DNA of 23,932 bases from NCBI GenBank assembly GCA_041676645.1, contig JBAYRO010000043.1, forward strand, positions 1-23,932, read 5' to 3'. The position numbers were made by a program, and so were the translations under genes. Below the pieces are notes generated by a model. It ran no database searches. It was not told the origin of the DNA and was given only the letters and a program-made list of their open reading frames with translations. Below, piece after piece: positions 1 through 7,633 of the stretch (its first letter is position 1; the number at the start of each line of letters is the position of its first letter). This DNA comes from JAMLIN01 sp041676645 (GTDB lineage Bacteria > Pseudomonadota > Gammaproteobacteria > Burkholderiales > Burkholderiaceae_E).

Positions 1-408
1 ATGAAGGTCGCCGAGGACGGCGCCCATGTGAAGCAGGCAACGAAGGACGATGACCGCATCACCCCCCTGGGCGGCTTCCTGCGCCGCACCTCGCTCGACG
101 AGCTGCCGCAGTTCTTCAATGTGCTCCAGGGCCGCATGAGCGTGGTCGGCCCCCGCCCGCACGCGGTCTCGCACAACGAACTGTTCCGCAAGGTGATCAA
201 GGGCTACATGGTCCGCCACAAGGTCAAGCCCGGCATCACCGGCTGGGCGCAGATCAACGGCGCGCGCGGCGAAACCGCGCAGCTCGAGGACATGGAGCGA
301 CGCATCCACTACGACCTCGAGTACCTGCGCCAGTGGTCCCTGCGGCTTGATCTCTACATCATCTGGCGCACGATCCGGCTGGTGTTCAAGGATCCGCAGG
401 CGTACTAG
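1..408 (+). CDS. Polyprenyl-phosphate sugar-1-phosphate transferase, C-terminal part (5' truncated by window)
   Basis: This is the catalytic C-terminal domain of a WcaJ/ExoY/PssY-type enzyme. These transfer a hexose-1-phosphate from a UDP-sugar to undecaprenyl phosphate at the inner membrane and so start exopolysaccharide or capsule repeat-unit synthesis. The visible 135 residues hold the family core: a TSLDELPQ stretch, then NVLQGRMSVVGPRPH (about residues 30-55), KPGITGWAQINGARG (about 76-90) and the closing DLEYLRQWSL...DLYIIWRT block. The ATG at position 1 is probably internal, because full-length WcaJ-type proteins carry several N-terminal membrane helices and are around 400-470 residues long. 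The substrate sugar cannot be told from this fragment. It is probably the last gene of a polysaccharide cluster to the left. It converges on the carbonic-anhydrase-like gene across a non-coding gap. Confidence 0.9.
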   Translation: MKVAEDGAHVKQATKDDDRITPLGGFLRRTSLDELPQFFNVLQGRMSVVGPRPHAVSHNELFRKVIKGYMVRHKVKPGITGWAQINGARGETAQLEDMERRIHYDLEYLRQWSLRLDLYIIWRTIRLVFKDPQAY

Positions 409-419
409 ACACCGTAGTC

Positions 420-472
420 GCCCGGCGAAGCCGGCTGCGCCAGGTGCAGGCTTGCACCTCGCCGCGCCGGGC
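420..472 (+). terminator. Two-tier hairpin just after the sugar transferase gene
   Basis: An outer 8-bp stem (GCCCGGCG at 420-427 with CGCCGGGC at 465-472) encloses an inner 7-bp stem (AGGTGCA at 442-448 with TGCACCT at 453-459). It lies 12 bases past the stop codon, which suits a terminator or mRNA 3'-end structure. There is no T-run after it, so a standard intrinsic terminator is not proven. Confidence 0.4.
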
Positions 473-520
473 GTCCGGCATCGCTGGCTCATGGCGTGGC
501 GGTCGATGCTGCGCATCGAC

Positions 521-972
521 TGCGCTGCGGTGCTCGTGCGCGGGGCGCGCCGCGCAACTCGCTGCTCGCTCCCTGCGGGAGCGAATCCGCTCGAACAAGC
601 GCGGCGAGCATGAGGGGTCGCGTGCCGACCTTCGGCCCGCACGCTCGCCCCGCGCACTGCGCTCCTCGCCGCCCCGCAGATCGCCCGCGCCGCCGGCCAC
701 CCGCCGCGGCGAGGCAACGTCCCCGACCGGTGAAGGTGCCGCGCACGCCCACGGCGGCGCCGTCTGCGCGCCTCCATCGTTTCATCGAAGGCGGCTGCGC
801 CCGCGATGCGCAGCGCCTCGGGGCGCCGAGGAGCGCAAGCCCGGCCGGCCGCGCGCAAGCGCCAGCTTGCGCGCTTCGTCATCATTCTCGCAGCGCTTGT
901 TCGAACGAAGCGAGCCGCAGGTGAGCGCAGAGAGTTGCGCTGCGGGCCGGCGGGGCGAGCACCGGAGGGCAG
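521..972. repeat. Large imperfect inverted repeat, arms about 90 bases
   Basis: The left arm (about 521-614) and right arm (about 881-972) are imperfect reverse complements. Three exact blocks anchor them in the same order: CGGTGCTCG 528-536 with CGAGCACCG 956-964; GCGCAACTC 552-560 with GAGTTGCGC 932-940; TCGAACAAGCG 591-601 with CGCTTGTTCGA 894-904. Block spacings agree closely (15 against 15 bases, 30 against 27). About 270 bases lie between the arms, without a recognisable gene. It could be a non-autonomous mobile element, two copies of a dispersed intergenic repeat in opposite orientation, or a long hairpin RNA. Confidence 0.65.
851..874. repeat. Perfect 10-bp hairpin inside the intergenic repeat region
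   Basis: GCGCGCAAGC (851-860) pairs perfectly with GCTTGCGCGC (865-874) around a GCCA loop. It lies just inside the right arm of the larger inverted repeat. No T-run follows on either strand. Confidence 0.5.
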
Positions 973-1003
973 TCGGCGAAGCCGTCCGCCCCGTCGAAGC
1001 GAA

Positions 1004-1038
1004 GCAGCGCGGGCGCAGCCGCCTTCGCCGCCCGCTGC
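1004..1038 (-). terminator. Possible terminator hairpin after the carbonic-anhydrase-like gene
   Basis: GCAGCGCGGGCG (1004-1015) can pair with CGCCCGCTGC (1029-1038) if two bases bulge. It sits about 20 bases past the stop codon of the minus-strand gene ending at 1059. There is no clear T-run, so the call is weak. Confidence 0.3.
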
Positions 1039-1058
1039 GGCGCGACGCGCTGGACGGA

Positions 1059-2423
1059 CTATTCCGACTGCTTGATGAGGCGACCGGCGAGGGGTTGCAA
1101 CGGCCGCACGTTCCCCGGATGGACCCGCGCGAAGATCGCCACCTGCGAGGGCGGCACCCGCAGGGGCTCGCGCATCACCATCCAGATGACGCCTTCGGTG
1201 CAGGGCGGCGCCGTCAGCGAACCCACGAAGTTGTAGTAGCCACGATCGGCCGGCAGCAGCGCCGCGAGATCGGCCGGATCGGCGACCGGCATCGGCATGT
1301 CGATGGCCAGTGGCAGGTGGTCGAGCACCGTCTGCACCACGGGATTGCGCGGGCTGGACTCGTCGCCGATCTCGAAGAGCACGACGACGATCGCGGCGCG
1401 GCCCTGCTCGTCGCGATGCACGAGCTGCGCCGACAGGTCGAAGGCCTCACCATCGATCCGGAACTCCGCCGGCTGGTGGAAGCCGATCTCGCGCAATTCG
1501 AAGCGCCTGCCGAGCGTGGCGATCGCCGGGCCTTCGCGCACCACCACCCGGATCGTACGGCCATCGTCGCGAATCGTGAGGACCGCCGGCGGGAAGTCGA
1601 ATCCGATCTCCGGCAGGCCGACCGCGATGCCGTCGCGGATGTCGATCGGCGACTGCGGCACGTCGGCGCCACAGGCGGCCCAGTGCGGATTCATCCTCGC
1701 CCAGTGCTCCGGGCCGGTATCGCCGGAGTAACTCCAGTCGCGCCATTCTGCCGGCCCGGCCGGGCGCTTGGGCGTGACACCGGCTGCCTGGCTTCGCGGC
1801 GCCGGTGTCGCTGCCAGGCTTGCGGGCGATGCCTCGGAGGTCCGGGAAACCACGCGCAGCGCATCGCCCTGGGCCTTCGCATCGACATCGGCATGCCGGG
1901 CGATGACTTCCTCGAGTCGGGAGCGCAGCTGGGCGAGTGACTGTGCCTCGTCGCGAACCGCCCCGGGCGCCGCGACATGGTCCGCATCGCCATGCCGGCC
2001 CGTTGCCGCTGCCGCTGTCGTTGCCGTTGCCGTGGCCGCTGTCGTTGCCGTGGCCGTTGCCGTTGCCGTCGCCGCGGCCTGCTGCGACGACTCGCGCTCC
2101 CGTGTCCGCTCTTGCGGACGCTCCTGCTCATGGGCTCGTTCCTGCGGCGGCGATGAGCCCGGCACGACCGGCATCGGCCGGACATCCCCCGATGGCTGGC
2201 TGCGACCGAAGCTCAGGGGCGCGTCCGCGCTCGGGCCTTCGTCCGTCGTGGCGAGTCTCAACTGCCGGGCGGCACGGAACTCGGGCCCGATCCCGCCCTG
2301 TGCGAGCATCCCCGGCAAGGCCTCATCGCGGGCCGGCGCCTGGGCCATGCCGGTCGTACCCAGCGCCGCCGCAAGGCCGACGGCCAGGGTCTTCGCGATG
2401 GCCTGCGCCACCCTCCTTCCCAT
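1059..2423 (-). CDS. Secreted alpha-carbonic-anhydrase homologue, probably inactive
   Basis: The 454-residue protein begins MGRRVAQAIAKTLAVGLAAALG...AQA, a Sec-type signal peptide, and a GGAGGA ribosome site lies about 5 bases upstream. An Ala/Thr-rich low-complexity segment and a long linker lead to a C-terminal alpha-CA fold: WSYSGDTGPEHWA, VPQSPIDI, then YYNFVGSLTAPPCTEGV and a final RPLQPLAGR. The active-site strand reads EIGFHQPAEF where active enzymes have QFHFHxPSE. The next strand reads SAQLVH where they have xAHLVH or similar. Two of three zinc-binding histidines are therefore Gly and Gln. The usual proton-shuttle His (GHTI) is Arg (GRTI). By analogy with carbonic-anhydrase-related proteins, I infer loss of CO2 hydration and a possible binding role in the periplasm. 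It follows hslU by about 205 bases. The open frame continues upstream to 2918, but that part is antisense-like and out of family. Confidence 0.85.
   Translation of the reverse strand: MGRRVAQAIAKTLAVGLAAALGTTGMAQAPARDEALPGMLAQGGIGPEFRAARQLRLATTDEGPSADAPLSFGRSQPSGDVRPMPVVPGSSPPQERAHEQERPQERTRERESSQQAAATATATATATTAATATATTAAAATGRHGDADHVAAPGAVRDEAQSLAQLRSRLEEVIARHADVDAKAQGDALRVVSRTSEASPASLAATPAPRSQAAGVTPKRPAGPAEWRDWSYSGDTGPEHWARMNPHWAACGADVPQSPIDIRDGIAVGLPEIGFDFPPAVLTIRDDGRTIRVVVREGPAIATLGRRFELREIGFHQPAEFRIDGEAFDLSAQLVHRDEQGRAAIVVVLFEIGDESSPRNPVVQTVLDHLPLAIDMPMPVADPADLAALLPADRGYYNFVGSLTAPPCTEGVIWMVMREPLRVPPSQVAIFARVHPGNVRPLQPLAGRLIKQSE
2001..2078. repeat. Degenerate GTTGCC hexanucleotide tract inside the carbonic-anhydrase-like gene
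   Basis: On the plus strand the tract is a run of GTTGCC/GCTGCC/GTGGCC-type units. On the coding strand it gives an Ala-Thr alternating run in the linker between signal peptide and CA domain. Such tracts are prone to length change by slippage; whole-hexamer changes would keep the frame. Confidence 0.7.
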
Positions 2424-2628
2424 GCATTCCTCCGCAGCGGAATCCCGCGACGCCCCATGCGCCGCGCCCGGGCACCGGCTTGTCGGCATCGGTCCCGTCC
2501 ACGGACAGGAATCGGCCATCGGGCGCCGGACTTGAGGGCGGGCGGCAAGCCGGGGGCGACCGGTGGCGCCGGCCGGATCGCCGGCACTTGACCAGGGGTG
2601 GCGCCGTCCGGGGAAGCCGCCGCGGGGC

Positions 2629-3975
2629 TCAGAGAACGTAGCGCGAGAGGTCTTCGCTGGCGGCCAGGGCGCCGAGCCTGGCATCGACTTCCGCCGCGTC
2701 GATGCGCACCGTGGTGCCGGCCAGCCCGGGGGCCCCGAAGGAGACATCCTCGAGCAGCTTCTCCATGACGGTATGCAGGCGGCGCGCCCCGATGTTCTCG
2801 GTCGATTCGTTGACCGCATGGGCGAGCTCGGCGATCCGGCGGACGCCGTCCGGCTCGAAGAGCAGTTCGACGCCCTCGGCGGCGAGCAATGCCGAATACT
2901 GCTTGGCCAGGCTCGCATCGGTGGCGCAGAGGATCTGCTCGAAGTCGGCCGGCGTCAGGGATTCGAGCTCGACCCGGATCGGCAGCCGGCCCTGGAGTTC
3001 CGGAATCATGTCGGACGGCTTCGAGAGATGGAATGCACCCGACGCGATGAACAGGATGTGGTCGGTCCGCACCACGCCGTAGCGGGTGTTGACCGCCGTG
3101 CCTTCGACCAGCGGCAACAGGTCGCGCTGCACGCCCTGGCGCGAGACATCGGCACCGCCATTGGCCTGGCGCGAAGCGACCTTGTCGATCTCGTCGAGGA
3201 AGACGATGCCGTGGTTCTCGACGGCGGCGACCGCTTCGAGCTTCACGTCCTCCTCGTTGACGAGCTTGCCCGCCTCCTCGTCGGCCAGCACGCGCAGGGC
3301 GTCGGCGATCTTCATCTTGCGGGTGCGCTTGCGCCCGGGCAGGTTGGAGAACATCGACTGCAGCTGCTGGGTCAGGTCCTCCATGCCGGCCGGCCCCATC
3401 AGTTCCATCGAGGGCATCGCCTGGGCGACCTCGATCTCGATCTCGCGATCGTCCAGCTCCCCCTGGCGCAGCCGCTTGCGGAACTTCTGGCGAGTCGCCG
3501 AATCGGCCTCGCTCGGCCGGCCGGCATCGCCTTCGAAGCCGAAGCCACCGGCCGGGCGCGACGGCGGCAGCAGCACGTCGAGCACCCGGTCCTCGGCGGC
3601 ATCCTGCGCGGCCATGTCGACCCGGGCCTTGGCCTGGCTGCGAACCTGCTTGACGGCGACTTCGGCGAGGTCGCGGATGATCGAGTCGACGTCGCGCCCG
3701 ACGTAGCCCACCTCGGTGAACTTGGTCGCCTCGATCTTGATGAAGGGCGCATTCGCCAGCCGCGCCAGGCGCCTGGCGATCTCGGTCTTGCCGACGCCTG
3801 TCGGGCCGATCATGAGGATGTTCTTCGGCGTGATCTCGTCGCGCAGCGGCTGTTCGACCTGCTGGCGGCGCCAGCGATTGCGCAGCGCGATCGCGACGGC
3901 GCGCTTGGCGCTGGCCTGGCCGACGATGTGCTTGTCGAGTTCGGAGACGATCTCCGCAGGAGTCATCTGGCTCAT
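2629..3975 (-). CDS. hslU: HslU, ATPase subunit of the HslUV (ClpYQ) protease
   Basis: HslU is the AAA+ unfoldase that feeds substrates into the HslV peptidase in the cytoplasm. The protein has 448 residues, close to the usual 440-450. It shows the N-terminal TPAEIVSELDKHIVGQ signature, Walker A GPTGVGKT (57-64), the pore loop GYVG (90-93), the intermediate (I) domain (about 110-220), Walker B IVFLDEID (257-264) and a sensor-2 region GARRLHTVMEKLLED. The C-terminal tail EDLSRYVL is the part that inserts between HslV subunits. The start at MSQMTPAE is chosen from the family N terminus and because its ATG overlaps the hslV stop as ATGA (3972-3975), which implies translational coupling. A longer in-frame start at 4044 lies inside hslV and is rejected. 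Confidence 0.97.
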   Translation of the reverse strand: MSQMTPAEIVSELDKHIVGQASAKRAVAIALRNRWRRQQVEQPLRDEITPKNILMIGPTGVGKTEIARRLARLANAPFIKIEATKFTEVGYVGRDVDSIIRDLAEVAVKQVRSQAKARVDMAAQDAAEDRVLDVLLPPSRPAGGFGFEGDAGRPSEADSATRQKFRKRLRQGELDDREIEIEVAQAMPSMELMGPAGMEDLTQQLQSMFSNLPGRKRTRKMKIADALRVLADEEAGKLVNEEDVKLEAVAAVENHGIVFLDEIDKVASRQANGGADVSRQGVQRDLLPLVEGTAVNTRYGVVRTDHILFIASGAFHLSKPSDMIPELQGRLPIRVELESLTPADFEQILCATDASLAKQYSALLAAEGVELLFEPDGVRRIAELAHAVNESTENIGARRLHTVMEKLLEDVSFGAPGLAGTTVRIDAAEVDARLGALAASEDLSRYVL

Positions 3976-4535
3976 CGCCCCACCTCGCTGCCGGCCGGGT
4001 CGTCGATCGTCTCGACGACGTGTTGCTGGTTGGTATAGATGCACAGCTCGCCGGCGATCGCGAGCGACCGGCGCACGATGGCCTCGGCATCGAGCTCGGT
4101 GTTGTCGAGCAGCGCCCGCGCCGCCGACTGGGCGTACGGGCCGCCGGACCCGATCGCGATCAGGCCGTGCTCGGGTTCGAGCACATCACCGTTGCCGGTG
4201 ATGATCAGCGAATGACGGGAGTCGGCCACCGCCAGCATCGCCTCGAGGCGCCGCAGCATGCGGTCGGTGCGCCAGTCCTTGGCGAGCTCGACCGCCGCCT
4301 TGAGCAGCTGCCCCGCGTGCTGTTCGAGCTTGCCCTCGAAGCGCTCGAAGAGAGTGAACGCATCGGCCGTGCCGCCGGCGAACCCGGCCAGCACCTTGCC
4401 ATGATGCAGGCGCCGCACCTTGCGCGCGCCCGCCTTGACGATGACGTTGCCCAGGGTGACCTGGCCGTCGCCGCCGAGCGCGACCTGCCGGCCCCGGCGC
4501 ACCGACAGGATTGTCGTGCCGTGAAACTGTTCCAT
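3972..4535 (-). CDS. hslV: HslV, peptidase subunit of the HslUV protease
   Basis: HslV is the proteasome-beta-like threonine peptidase that forms a double hexamer capped by HslU. The protein has 187 residues from the MEQFHGTT start. The family core is intact: TTILSVRRG, GDGQVTLG, AGFAGGTADAFTLFERFE, ELAKDWRTDRMLRRLEA, IITGNGDV and AIGSGGPYAQSAARAL. The catalytic residue should be the first Thr of TTI (residue 7), so a short MEQFHG propeptide must be removed. In E. coli the Thr directly follows the initiator Met. A start 13 codons upstream (4574) is possible, but its ATG lies in the loop of a strong hairpin (4563-4585) and lacks a good ribosome site. Confidence 0.96.
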   Translation of the reverse strand: MEQFHGTTILSVRRGRQVALGGDGQVTLGNVIVKAGARKVRRLHHGKVLAGFAGGTADAFTLFERFEGKLEQHAGQLLKAAVELAKDWRTDRMLRRLEAMLAVADSRHSLIITGNGDVLEPEHGLIAIGSGGPYAQSAARALLDNTELDAEAIVRRSLAIAGELCIYTNQQHVVETIDDPAGSEVGR

Positions 4536-4562
4536 GTCGTGTTCGAAGAGGATGTCCGTCGG

Positions 4563-4585
4563 CCCCGCCGACATGCGCGGCGGGG
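4563..4585 (-). terminator. 8-bp GC hairpin between the STAS gene and hslV
   Basis: CCCCGCCG (4563-4570) pairs perfectly with CGGCGGGG (4578-4585) around a 7-base loop, within the 58-base gap between the STAS-gene stop and the hslV start. No T-run follows on the minus strand. It could attenuate read-through or act as an mRNA processing or stability element ahead of hslV. Confidence 0.35.
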
Positions 4586-4593
4586 ACAGGCGA

Positions 4594-5970
4594 CTAGTTT
4601 AGCCGGCGACGGATCTCGGCGAGCTCGTGAATGCCCATGACGAGCATCAGGGCGTAGACCACATGGTTCGGCTCGATGAACAGGAGGTTCTTGCCGAGGG
4701 CCTGCATGTTGACGACTTCGTTGAGGAGCTCGCCGGCGGCGACGAAATCCATCCGCCGCAGATCGCGGCAGTCGACCGCGATCTCGCTGCGATCGCGGGC
4801 ATGCGCCCGCAGCGACTGCAGCTCGGCCTGGATGCGGCCGACGAGCTCGCCCGAGAGGACGAAGGCCGAGGCTACCCGCGTCGGGGGACCGCTGCGGGTG
4901 GTCGTCGGATCGTCGAGGGTTTCGTCGCGTCCGCCGGCCCGTTCGGGGCCGTCCACCAGGATTCCCTCGGGAACCGGCTCCCAGGGCGGCGGGGACACTT
5001 CGAAGGTGACGCAATAATCGATGCTGAGGTCATCGAACTGCTGGGTCTGCCCGAGCAGGCGCAGGCCGTAGAGCGCCAGCGTCCAGCTGGCCAGCGCCTG
5101 GGATTCGCCCCCGGGTTCGATGGCAGCCCGCGCGGCGGCGGCCAGCGCAGCGGCGCCCTTGATGCGCAGGCTCGCACCGGAGGAGGCAATGGTGTCGAAC
5201 AGGCGCAGGATCTCGGCGGCGCCTGCGGCATCGACGGCCGTCACCGCCGAGAAATCGACCACCGGCTCTCGCTGGCGGGCACTGCGCAGCATGGTGTCGA
5301 CCGCCTTGGCGCAGCCGGCATCGAGGACCGCGGGCAGGGTACGGGCGGCCCCGACGGCCGGCGCGGCAATGGCCTCGGCATCGTCCGGGGCCAGCTGCTC
5401 GTTCCAGACCGGCGGCGAGGTCTCGAAGCGCGCGGCGAAATCGACCGACACGGTATCGAAGCGCTGCTTGTCACCGCTGAACTGGCACAGGTCGAGCATG
5501 ACGAGCCAGACGAGGCGATCGAATCCGGGGGTCCGGCCACCGTCGGCGAGCGTCGGCTCGAGCGAGGCGATCGCCGGTTCGATCTGGTCGTTGGCGTAGA
5601 GGATCGCGGCTTCCTCGAGTTCGGGCGGCAACGCCGACCCGCTGACGTCGATGGCCATCGCCTGGCCGCCGGCGCCAGGCTGGCCTTCGCCGGCCGGCGC
5701 ATCCGCCGCTGGCGTCCCGGTCGCAGCGGCGCGCGTGGTGGACGCCGGCTCGGTGAGCATGTGGGTGGAATTCGCCGCGGCGAGCGCCGTGGCGCCGCCG
5801 TGGATCATTTCGGATTCGATCTGGTCGATCTTCTGGGCGGTCAGCCGGGCGGCCTCGCGGGCCGACAGCGGCGACTCGCGCAGGTTCGCGGCGCTTTCGC
5901 GAACAGCGGCCGCCGCGGCCGACTTGGGCGGATTCTGGCGTTGCTTGCGACCGAAGATGGAGAAGACCAC
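4594..5970 (-). CDS. Two-STAS-domain protein with an internal duplication
   Basis: The 458-residue cytoplasmic protein has no signal peptide or membrane segment. The order is: a conserved-looking N terminus MVFSIFGRK; an Ala-rich linker; a TPR-like helical segment (about 118-170) ending in FDTVSVDF...FETSPPVW (171-189); a first STAS-like domain (about 210-288); a second copy of the motif, FDDLSIDY...FEVSPPPW (312-330); and a C-terminal STAS domain (about 365-458, AVDCRDLRRMDFVAAGELLN then LLFIEPNHVVYALMLVMGI). STAS domains bind partners such as anti-sigma factors or transporter subunits; I cannot name this one's partner. The duplicated FExSPPxW motif argues that the protein grew by tandem duplication of a helix-plus-STAS unit. 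The start is GTG with a poor ribosome site; the MVFSIFGRK N terminus supports it. It lies between dksA and hslV. Confidence 0.8.
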   Translation of the reverse strand: MVFSIFGRKQRQNPPKSAAAAAVRESAANLRESPLSAREAARLTAQKIDQIESEMIHGGATALAAANSTHMLTEPASTTRAAATGTPAADAPAGEGQPGAGGQAMAIDVSGSALPPELEEAAILYANDQIEPAIASLEPTLADGGRTPGFDRLVWLVMLDLCQFSGDKQRFDTVSVDFAARFETSPPVWNEQLAPDDAEAIAAPAVGAARTLPAVLDAGCAKAVDTMLRSARQREPVVDFSAVTAVDAAGAAEILRLFDTIASSGASLRIKGAAALAAAARAAIEPGGESQALASWTLALYGLRLLGQTQQFDDLSIDYCVTFEVSPPPWEPVPEGILVDGPERAGGRDETLDDPTTTRSGPPTRVASAFVLSGELVGRIQAELQSLRAHARDRSEIAVDCRDLRRMDFVAAGELLNEVVNMQALGKNLLFIEPNHVVYALMLVMGIHELAEIRRRLN

Positions 5971-5998
5971 GACGCTACCGACCAGAGGGGACCAGGCC

Positions 5999-6004
5999 AG
6001 TCTA
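5999..6004 (-). promoter_or_regulatory. Candidate -10 element for the STAS gene (hslVU direction)
   Basis: The minus strand reads TGCTAGACT, an extended -10 (TGn plus TAGACT), about 29 bases before the GTG start. No convincing -35 hexamer lies at 16-18 bases. The call is by eye. Confidence 0.3.
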
Positions 6005-6010
6005 GCATGG

Positions 6011-6042
6011 GGTCCCGGGCCGGAAACCGGGCTCCGGGGACC
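6011..6042. other. Long imperfect hairpin in the dksA/STAS gap
   Basis: GGTCCC (6011-6016) pairs with the GGGGACC end at 6036-6042, and GGCCGG pairs with CCGGGC around an AAA loop. A few bases bulge. It could end dksA transcription or shape the region upstream of the STAS-gene promoter. It has no T-run. Confidence 0.35.
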
Positions 6043-6103
6043 GCAAATCGGCCCACATCGGCCTGTCGTCCGAGAGTGGACCGCAGCGATATTCCTGGGC
6101 GAC

Positions 6104-6123
6104 GATCACCCGATCGGGTGATC
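6104..6123. repeat. Perfect 20-bp palindrome overlapping the dksA stop codon
   Basis: GATCACCC (6104-6111), centre GATC, then GGGTGATC (6116-6123): a perfect palindrome that covers part of the dksA stop codon (6122-6124). As RNA it forms an 8-bp stem with a 4-base loop at the 3' end of dksA. As DNA it could be a dimeric protein site. No T-run follows, so it is not a standard terminator. Confidence 0.6.
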
Positions 6124-6550
6124 AATCCCCGTAGAGCTTCTGGCGCAGTTCGCGGCGCTGCTGCGCCTCGAGCGAGAGCGTCGCGGTGGGGCGGGCGATC
6201 AGGCGGGCGACGCCGATGGGTTCACCGGTTTCCTCGCAATAGCCGTACTCGCCTTCGTCGATCCGGGCGAGCGACTGCTGGACTTTCTTGAGGAGCTTGC
6301 GCTCGCGATCGCGGGTACGCAGTTCGAGCGCGTGCTCTTCCTCGATGGTGGCGCGGTCGGCAGGATCGGGGACGATGACGGTTTCCCGCAGGTGCTCGGT
6401 GGTTTCGTCGGCGTTGCTGAGGATGTCGCGTTCCATCTGGCGCAGGCGCTCCCGGAAGAACTCCAGCTGCGCCTCGTTCATGTACTGCGACTCGGACATC
6501 TTGAGGATGTCCTGCTCGGTCAACAACTTCTTGTCTTTCGTACCTGCCAT
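6122..6550 (-). CDS. dksA: RNA polymerase-binding transcription factor DksA
   Basis: DksA enters the RNA polymerase secondary channel and, with ppGpp, resets transcription of rRNA and amino-acid genes. The protein has 142 residues. It has the long coiled coil with the tip motif DPADRA (matching D-x-x-D-x-A), then ELRTRDRERKLLKKV and the globular YGYCEETGEPIG...ARPTATLSLEAQ. Only one of the four zinc-finger cysteines of E. coli DksA remains: CESC is CEET and CIDC is SLEA. The fold probably forms without zinc. To my knowledge this is common in beta- and alphaproteobacterial DksA, so it is not decay. The start at MAGTKDKK has a good AAGGAG site 6 bases upstream; the longer frame to 6574 lacks one. 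It lies 58 bases after the GTPase gene. Confidence 0.95.
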   Translation of the reverse strand: MAGTKDKKLLTEQDILKMSESQYMNEAQLEFFRERLRQMERDILSNADETTEHLRETVIVPDPADRATIEEEHALELRTRDRERKLLKKVQQSLARIDEGEYGYCEETGEPIGVARLIARPTATLSLEAQQRRELRQKLYGD

Positions 6551-6608
6551 GTCGGCTCCTTCAGGGGTCGGCATCGATCCTCGGCGGGGGTTCCCGCGCT
6601 GTTGCGGA

Positions 6609-7592
<984 letters not shown>

Positions 7593-7605
7593 CTGAAGCT
7601 CTTAC

Positions 7606-7627
7606 TCGATTCGAATCGACCATGATA
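7606..7627 (-). promoter_or_regulatory. Candidate promoter and operator palindrome of the COG0523 GTPase gene
   Basis: On the minus strand TATCAT (7627-7622) is a good -10 match. TTGAAA (7653-7648) resembles a -35 but at 20 bases, which is too long. Directly after the -10 is TCGATTCGAATCGA (7606-7619), a perfect 14-bp palindrome that would lie around the transcription start, where a repressor could act. It does not look like the AT-rich Zur box I know. Confidence 0.4.
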
Positions 7628-7633
7628 GATGGG

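Larger units (their letters stand above)
409..1058. other. Non-coding, structure-rich intergenic region between convergent genes
   Basis: I find no credible gene in these 650 bases. The open frames here translate to Arg/Ala/Pro/Ser-rich sequence with no family motif and extend into antisense of neighbouring genes. The stretch instead holds a post-stop hairpin (420-472), a large imperfect inverted repeat (about 521-614 and 881-972), a perfect 10-bp hairpin (851-860 with 865-874, loop GCCA) and a hairpin near the end of the carbonic-anhydrase-like gene (about 1004-1038). Confidence 0.7.

Noticed and set aside
444..1940. 498-codon plus-strand open frame through the intergenic gap and the carbonic-anhydrase-like gene
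   Set aside because: It has no family content, and most of its length is antisense to the alpha-CA fold. Its first part overlaps inverted repeats.
2001..2078. CRISPR-like or tandem regulatory repeat
   Set aside because: The units are 6 bases without spacers and in frame within a coding linker, so this is a low-complexity coding repeat.
2424..2918. N-terminal extension of the carbonic-anhydrase-like protein to 2918
   Set aside because: It overlaps the 3' end of hslU in another frame, and the ATG at 2423 gives a clean signal peptide behind a good ribosome site.
6122..6550. dksA as a decayed gene because of missing cysteines
   Set aside because: Length, coiled coil and tip residues are intact, and single-cysteine DksA proteins are normal in related bacteria.
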